Shown: piece after piece, positions 61,070 to 64,000 of the stretch
Position numbering within the stretch: the first letter of the stretch is position 1
Layout: each line of letters starts with the position of its first letter
DNA from: Pseudisothecium myosuroides
Lineage: Eukaryota > Streptophyta > Bryopsida > Hypnales > Lembophyllaceae
Assembly (NCBI GenBank): GCA_951799445.1
Contig: OX637288.1
Span: forward strand, 9,860,501-9,924,500
Length of the DNA stretch: 64,000 bases
Direction: 5' to 3'
The notes under the pieces: model-generated
Seen by the model: the letters and a program-made list of their open reading frames with translations, nothing else
Told to the model about the DNA's origin: nothing
Databases searched by the model: none
Made by a program: the position numbers and the translations under genes

Positions 61070-62008
61070 CTGAAAAACAAAAATTCACACCATCATCAAC
61101 GGCACATACAGATGACTAGTGCTAGTCGCAGTTGAAGACTTATGCTCCGAGAATGGAGGTCATTATAGGCAAAGCAATTGGAAATCTCTACAATGGAGCT
61201 CGCAGTTTGAGACGACATTCAGGCTCAAAATCGTGCAAGGCCGGATTTGAAAACAGCTACCCTTATAAGCCTTCTTAAAAAGGCTTGTGCTTCCAACAAG
61301 TCTGAATTCCACACTGGCATGATCGGAAAGAGAAGCATGAGGAAACAAAGTATTTGAATGAATTCTTATACATAGGTATTCATCTTGTTACTCAAGCTCC
61401 ATGACCCTTAAACCCTAAACTACGATGTCCTTTGCATCTCCACCCCTTAGGAAACTTTGAAGAAGTAGCAATTTCAGAAAACAGATCAAGCAAATCAGAA
61501 ACGCAATTTAGAACTATACGGAATATTCCATCCTCCAGTAACCCTGGCGCTATAAGATTTGTTCAGAGGCTCGCAACCTAATCATACCCGATGATAGAAA
61601 AAGGCACAAAGCTACTTGCGAAATCTCGTCAGGGATGATTCTACGTACCAGTAATACAGCAGCCAGGACAAACATGTACTGTCGACTCCGTATTGAAGTA
61701 CGCTAGATCAAACCCTAAAGCATCGAACAAGGAACAGCCAACATAGTCGCCAATCTGACAAAAAATGGAGTGAGAGCAAGCCACAGTGATCGCTGCGTTG
61801 AAAATTTCACCATTTCTGGCTGCCGACAGGCTCTGGCAAACGACACGCTCTCATCGACGACAGTGGCGGAACTGAAGCACCTCCATCGCAAGGACGTCCC
61901 GCTCGCAATCCAGTTCAAAGCTGCAAATCGATAGAACCCCCTCAGACAGAACGACCACAACACGAAGAGAACGGAACGTGGGATTAAAGGGACGAGGGTA
62001 AGCTTCGA

Positions 62009-62120
62009 GGAGCAATAATGGAACTGAGACTAAGTTAGGAGGAGCAATAATGGAACTGAGACTAAGTTAGGAGGAGCAATAATGGAACTGAGATGAAGTT
62101 TAGAGAAGCAATAGTGGAAC
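62009..62120. repeat. 32-bp tandem repeat, three units plus a worn fourth
   Basis: GGAGCAATAATGGAACTGAG starts at 62009, 62041 and 62073; the fourth (near 62105) is changed. It lies upstream of the NTF2-like gene and could be in its promoter or 5' UTR. Confidence 0.9.
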
Positions 62121-63186
62121 TTCGTTTCAGAGAGACGAGGGACGGTCTCCGGTGACCGTGAGAATGGACCGTGAGAGTGGGCTCACGGTTTTTCATTTCA
62201 AGGTAGAGATTCCTATTTCGGATAATTTAAGCATTTGAGCCTGTAGGATATGCGAAATTGGTTGACAAATTGAGTTCGATGTGTGCAAACATAAGGATGA
62301 CTGGATGAGGAAGAATGCAAAAGAAAAGGAAAATTTTCCTCAAGAATGAATATTTTATTCGATATAAATGTGGATTTTTCATCAAGACCCATTCCGATCT
62401 CATCAACTCACCTGTTATGGTTAGCTTTAGCATTTCTCCCTAAGCAAGGAAAGAAGAGAGATGAGTGAACAAGAAGGTACAAACAAAGAATCTTTTTCAA
62501 TGAAAAGTGCATCCAATTGTTGTCCACAATAGGTCATCCTATAAAACCATTAGAAGAGGGTTGTCCGAAATAGGTACCTCTACCTTACTTATTTTGGGTA
62601 CATCAAAATAAACTCAGAAGGTTGTCCTTTCCAATTACGTTGTCCAATCTAACATCTATGTAGGCTCAAGTTTTAAAAAAATGTAGATTCCTTCCGAACT
62701 TCATCTACCGATCTTGCACCTGAGCCTACGGGGCAGTCCAGTCCTCAAGTTTGATCCATCGGGTACTTCGGGATTGGTGAGATCAGCGTCAGTTTCGATG
62801 TTCAGAAAACCAGCGCCAAGGTAAATTGCCTCCCAATGCGGTGCAACTGAGCGAGGTTTCTACGTTCAGATATTCTGATTGTGAACTTGAAATTAATTGG
62901 AGGCGAGTTTAGTTTGTGCACGACCACCTGTTCCATTAGCATCATGAATTGGGATCAAAAGTAAAGGCTTACTGTTGTGACCAAAAGAGACGTAATTCCT
63001 GTAGGTTCTGGGATTCGATCCTTGATTGCCACTAATCAAGGCTGAACTGCCGACTCATGGAAGAGTCAGGTTGGGTTACAGCCAACATCGATCCCCAAGC
63101 TCCCCAGGCAAGTATGCAATCAACAAGAAGTTATAAAGATGACCGAGTTACGTACAGCTTGTGAGGGTATGTGAGGTGCACTTCAC
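62121..63186. other. No gene; one pol III B-box-like word
   Basis: GGGATTCGATCC at 63010-63021 resembles a B box, and a diverged A-box-like context lies before it, so a worn SINE or tRNA relic is possible. Otherwise nothing recognised. Confidence 0.3.
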
Positions 63187-63202
63187 AAAGGAATGTTAGG
63201 TT

Positions 63203-63444
63203 TTCAACCTCCGTGAGCTGCTCCGAAGTGCCCGGGACTCTGCGTTTTGTGTGACTGTTTTAGCCGTGTTTTTCATGAGTTGTGCCCCGTTTTGTGGTGT
63301 CCAATTGGGTGGTTGTTGTGTCTGTGAGTCTGGGCGTCGGGTTGGTTGTTTGTTTTCTCGCCCACCAGTCCGCTTGCGGTTGGTTGAATTGGTATGTATT
63401 TTAACCCTTGCAATGGAATTCGGTTTCAATTGTGTCATTAAAAA
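63203..63444. mobile_element. 5'-truncated retroposon tail with 16-bp target duplication
   Basis: AAAGGAATGTTAGGTT occurs at 63187-63202 and again, exactly, at 63445-63460. Between them is a 242-bp G/T-rich insert that ends in an A-run just before the second copy. This is the footprint of target-primed reverse transcription. The size and non-tRNA head suggest the 3' end of a LINE on the plus strand; a SINE is possible. Confidence 0.85.
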
Positions 63445-63460
63445 AAAGGAATGTTAGGTT

Positions 63461-64000
63461 GAAGTTGTACGTTTAGTTATATATGCTCCCGGGTCACTTC
63501 TGTCCCACACTCATCCCCGTCCTCAAAGGCAAGCCAAATCAAGTCAATCTCATGCATTAATGACTTGGCAAAATCAAAAGCCAACCAACATGCAAATTGA
63601 TTAAAAAATTGTCAAAAATGCGGTTCACAAACCAACAAAAAAAGATGATTAAGCAAGCCGTGAAAGCATGGCAGAAACATCAGAAAAGTTGGGCCAGATT
63701 GTTTTGGTGCCATTTTGACACCAAAGGCCGCATATAAGTCATTTTAGTGTCATTTTATCCATACTAGGTTGGTACAGAGGTTGGCACCAAATTAACTTAA
63801 TTGCATTTCAATGCACCATTGTGGTACCATGTTCACATGCCTTGAAGTTCCTGATGAACGTTCTCCTAGTGTTTGGAGAGAGAATTTTGGAGTGACCGGT
63901 GGGTGATTGCACGAAACACTTGCCGGTTTTGTTGCGTTTTCACAGTACTCATGTTTTTTTTCTGGAGTACTTTAAAATTAGAAAATCAATTTTTAAATTT
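63461..64000. other. No gene recognised at the right edge
   Basis: Only short open frames; a cluster of GGTGCCA/GGCACC words near 63708-63790 looks like local sequence repetition without clear boundaries. Confidence 0.4.

Overview
The window looks like a repeat-laden land-plant nuclear chromosome. It is AT-rich, its genes are split by short GT-AG introns and lie far apart, and most of the sequence is non-coding mobile-element debris. The three recognisable protein families are a family 92 glycosyltransferase (galactan-synthase type), an MpaB/rubber-oxygenase-like (DUF2236) protein and a TIR-NB-ARC-LRR resistance protein. The TIR and LRR wording, and the presence of an MpaB-like gene, remind me more of a seedless plant (bryophyte, lycophyte or fern) than of a flowering plant. 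That is an impression and was not tested.

Layout. 0.6-3.8 kb (minus): an apparently intact three-exon GT92 gene, followed downstream by an eroded copy of its last exon. 6.6-7.6 kb: unassigned exon-like segments around a MITE. 9-11.2 kb: MITEs and a possible basic-protein exon. 12.3-14.3 kb (plus): an unrecognised coiled-coil gene with a frameshift and an in-frame Mutator-type MITE in its last exon. 14.5-17.5 and 29.9-33.7 kb: two copies of one non-autonomous element with a Gag-like or plant-transposon-like ORF. 17.5-21.4 kb: AT-rich element fragments. 21.5-23.9 kb (minus): an apparently intact four-exon MpaB-like gene, with a decayed duplicate exon and a long hairpin in intron 3. 24.3-42.4 kb: mostly mobile elements, including a Helitron helicase fragment and a CACTA foldback. 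42.4-49.2 kb: AT-rich, with mini- and microsatellites. 49.2-57.4 kb (minus): a TIR-NB-LRR pseudogene. 60.3-61.1 kb (minus): part of an NTF2/SnoaL-like gene. 63.2-63.4 kb: a 5'-truncated retroposon with clean target-site duplications.

The standout signal is a family of at least eight non-coding elements of 0.22-0.93 kb. They are bounded by TTAA and have terminal inverted repeats based on CCCCTAAAGGACC. Two sit end to end inside the LRR exon of the resistance pseudogene. Because that exon is made of near-identical repeats, the empty site can be inferred, and it contains one TTAA. A TTAA target duplication with CCC-starting inverted repeats is the hallmark of the piggyBac superfamily, which I know as rarely or never reported from land plants.

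The genes do not form a pathway or cluster; they are separate plant loci in a transposon-rich landscape. The resistance pseudogene is the best record of local events: a 987-bp higher-order LRR duplication, C-to-T-type stop codons in an otherwise open frame, a single-base TIR frameshift, and three transposon insertions.
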